Positions 62,439-64,000 of a stretch of 64,000 nt of DNA are shown here, piece by piece (position 1 is the first letter of the stretch; each line of letters starts with the position of its first letter). The notes below the pieces were generated by a model. It did not search any database. It worked only from the letters and a program-made list of their open reading frames with translations, and was not told where the DNA came from. The stretch is from Ketobacter sp. (GTDB lineage Bacteria; Pseudomonadota; Gammaproteobacteria; Pseudomonadales; Ketobacteraceae): NCBI RefSeq assembly GCF_003671495.1, contig NZ_RCHN01000007.1:62001-126000 (forward strand). Reading direction: 5' to 3'. The translations under genes were made by a program, and so were the position numbers.

Positions 62439-62810
62439 CTAGGCGCCGATTTCCTTCTTGCTGGTGGAGCGGATGGCAAACACCAGGATGGCGCTCACCG
62501 GGTTGAAGAACGGAATGATGTTAATGATGCCAATGATTAAGAGCTGGGTGAGGTTGCGGTTGACGATGGCGTAGTGCAGCCAATAACAATACCCAATGGC
62601 GAACACGGCCACGCCGACAAAATACAGTATCGGCAGATTCTCTGCCGCACCGCTGGCGCCTTGCACAATCAAAAACACAGCCACCAGGCCGGTCAGAACC
62701 CAGTTCAATCCCAGGTAAATTTTTCTCCAGATACCCAGGCTTGAAAACGTCATTTCAAGCGCGGTGTCGTGAATCAGCGTGGAATCCGGTTGCTCGTAAA
62801 CATTTGCCAT
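62439..62810 (-). CDS. Small membrane protein, 123 aa, unknown
   Basis: 123 residues from ATG 62810, which has GGAGAG upstream; a longer frame from 62957 overlaps the neighbouring gene and lacks membrane-protein character. Three to four hydrophobic helices: about 31-50 (I-Y-L-G-L-N-W-V-L-T-G-L-V-A-V), 60-80 and 85-115, with a short basic C-terminus S-T-S-K-K-E. No family is recognised. It follows the larger membrane protein on the same strand, 43 bases downstream, so the two may form an operon. Confidence 0.65.
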   Translation of the reverse strand: MANVYEQPDSTLIHDTALEMTFSSLGIWRKIYLGLNWVLTGLVAVFLIVQGASGAAENLPILYFVGVAVFAIGYCYWLHYAIVNRNLTQLLIIGIINIIPFFNPVSAILVFAIRSTSKKEIGA

Positions 62811-62853
62811 GGTGTCTCTCCTGTTATGAAAATCGGGACATTGAACAATGTCT

Positions 62854-64000
62854 TCATGAATCGGTAGGGCTGGCCGGCAGCTTCGCACGCAAGGCTTTGA
62901 TGAAGCGGTCGTCGCCGGACTCTTCCGTGGACAGGTACAGCAGAAAATCACTGCCATCTTTGCGCTGCACGCTGATGACCGTATTATCGGTGCCGCTGCC
63001 CCGGGTCACATCAATGGTGTCGATGTCATCAAAACTGGCGGTTTCACTCTGGATCGTTCCATCCTGCTCGCGCCAGTAGGAAAACACATGTCGCTGGGTG
63101 ATGCCGTTGCCGTCTTCCATAACCGAGAGGAAGCCGTCGCTGTAGAAATACTGGATCTCATCGCCGGGTTTGACCACGCCGACCCGCTGCATGCGTTTAA
63201 TGTCCGATTGCCACAGTCGGTCTCCGGAAATAACCGCAGCATTGGGAATGAAGCCCAGATCCGAACTCTGAATCAGGAGCAGCAACGGCACCGACAACAG
63301 TGCCAATAAGTAATTGTGCACCCGCCACCGGGAAGCATGGTGCAGGGCGTCCGGATTTTCACGGTTGATGAACTGGATGTAATTGGCCAGCGGCATGCAA
63401 ATGAAGGCCGATAACAACAGGCCGGCCATCCACCAGCGGCTTTCATTCATCAGGATCACGGCCCCCAGAAACGCCAGCGCCAGCACAATGGCGATGGCCT
63501 GGTTGGGCAGGTGCGATTCAGCATGGCGTGCTGCGTTGTCTTTTTTCAGGTACTGCCACAGGTTGTAGTACCAGAAACTGTAGAAGAAGGCCCGTGGCAG
63601 CGGCATGATGGAACTCTGTTGTTGCTGACGGATGTAGTGAAAGTTGCGGTAGAACCAGTACATGGGATATAGGCCGAAGGTGATAACCCACATGCCAATG
63701 AATTTGCCCGGCTGCACCGGGTAAAAATAGGCCTCGCCCTGGAAGGGGTGACGGCGTTGTTCCAAACGCCACAGCAGGAACACCACAACATAGGCCCCCA
63801 GATAGCCGAAGATGATGGTGCTCTGATCCAATGTCTGCCACCAGGCCAGCCCGCTGCTATCGGTAGACTCGGTTGCGGCAGGGGTGGCGGAGTAATTCTG
63901 GAAGATGCCGTATCCCAGGTAATCCTGCACCCGTTGCAGTGCCTCCCGGTATTCCCGATAGTCGGCTGCTGCGACAAAATCGGTGTTGCTTTGATAGTGG
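62854..64000 (-). CDS. Multi-pass membrane protein (partial, N-terminus beyond the window)
   Basis: The frame is open to the window edge: upstream of the GTG at 63930 it continues in sense codons (D-Y-R-E-Y-R-E-A-L-Q-R) up to 63999, so the gene is cut. At least 381 residues are visible. About six membrane helices are present. The region G-M-W-V-I-T-F-G-L-Y-P-M-Y-W-F-Y-R-N-F resembles the DUF4234-type motif. The C-terminal ~100 residues are soluble and beta-rich, possibly a PH-like domain. The function is unknown. The small membrane protein follows on the same strand. Confidence 0.65.
   Translation of the reverse strand, partial: HYQSNTDFVAAADYREYREALQRVQDYLGYGIFQNYSATPAATESTDSSGLAWWQTLDQSTIIFGYLGAYVVVFLLWRLEQRRHPFQGEAYFYPVQPGKFIGMWVITFGLYPMYWFYRNFHYIRQQQQSSIMPLPRAFFYSFWYYNLWQYLKKDNAARHAESHLPNQAIAIVLALAFLGAVILMNESRWWMAGLLLSAFICMPLANYIQFINRENPDALHHASRWRVHNYLLALLSVPLLLLIQSSDLGFIPNAAVISGDRLWQSDIKRMQRVGVVKPGDEIQYFYSDGFLSVMEDGNGITQRHVFSYWREQDGTIQSETASFDDIDTIDVTRGSGTDNTVISVQRKDGSDFLLYLSTEESGDDRFIKALRAKLPASPTDS

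Overview
The window reads as ordinary chromosome from a moderately GC-rich gammaproteobacterium. The gene order HAD phosphatase - rppH - ptsP, with lgt - thyA - folA nearby, is the arrangement known from Pseudomonas and relatives. The lipoproteins, OmpW-type porin, LpoB and RlmI fit a Gram-negative cell. I found no tRNA, rRNA, insertion sequence, CRISPR array or clear prophage, and I do not name a species.

Layout. (1) 1-2.3 kb: the start of a SlyD-like isomerase, a DUF1569 lipoprotein and a CorA transporter. (2) 2.3-11.7 kb: an envelope-stress island. PspA and a YjfI/DUF2170 partner diverge from YqiJ-like, flotillin and a 1765-residue AAA+ protein. The shared control region holds four copies of the palindrome GACAT-N3-ATGTC. 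(3) 11.8-31 kb: mostly housekeeping genes (Na+/H+ antiporter, HDOD, rlmI, imelysin-like lipoprotein, HAD, rppH, ptsP, hybrid kinase, NRDE, lgt, thyA, folA, DUF349). (4) 31-43.8 kb: envelope functions: BamE-like lipoprotein, PilZ, a two-component pair of the type tied to proteobacterial sortases, a 55-aa membrane protein, LpoB, an Ig-like lipoprotein with an OmpW porin, DUF748 and a small hydrolase. (5) 44.0-45.7 kb: a tightly coupled muramidase - holin - unknown protein cassette with no phage genes around it. (6) 45.9-52.1 kb: accessory metabolism (alpha/beta hydrolase, MpaB-type oxygenase with its TetR regulator, CDF metal exporter, AraC regulator, SDR). (7) 52.2-62.4 kb, minus strand: a full guanidine-to-ammonia operon. 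(8) 62.4-64 kb: two membrane proteins, the second cut by the window edge.

The strongest regulatory result is upstream of the last operon. Its genes are usually annotated as urea carboxylase, urea carboxylase-associated proteins and a urea ABC transporter. The leader carries a guanidine-I (ykkC) riboswitch with its conserved blocks and a closing P1 helix, which points to guanidine as substrate. A close match to the sigma-54 -24/-12 promoter lies above it, and two NtrC-like enhancer sites 30 bp apart lie above that. The proposed logic is a double gate: nitrogen limitation at transcription, guanidine at the leader RNA. The proposed pathway is ABC uptake, carboxylation of guanidine, deimination of carboxyguanidine by the two DUF1989 proteins, and hydrolysis of allophanate.

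The best candidates for less described biology are the divergent PspA / flotillin / giant AAA+ island with its four operators, and the orphan muramidase - holin - DxDH/NRSAG protein cassette, which could be a holin-dependent secretion or lysis module.
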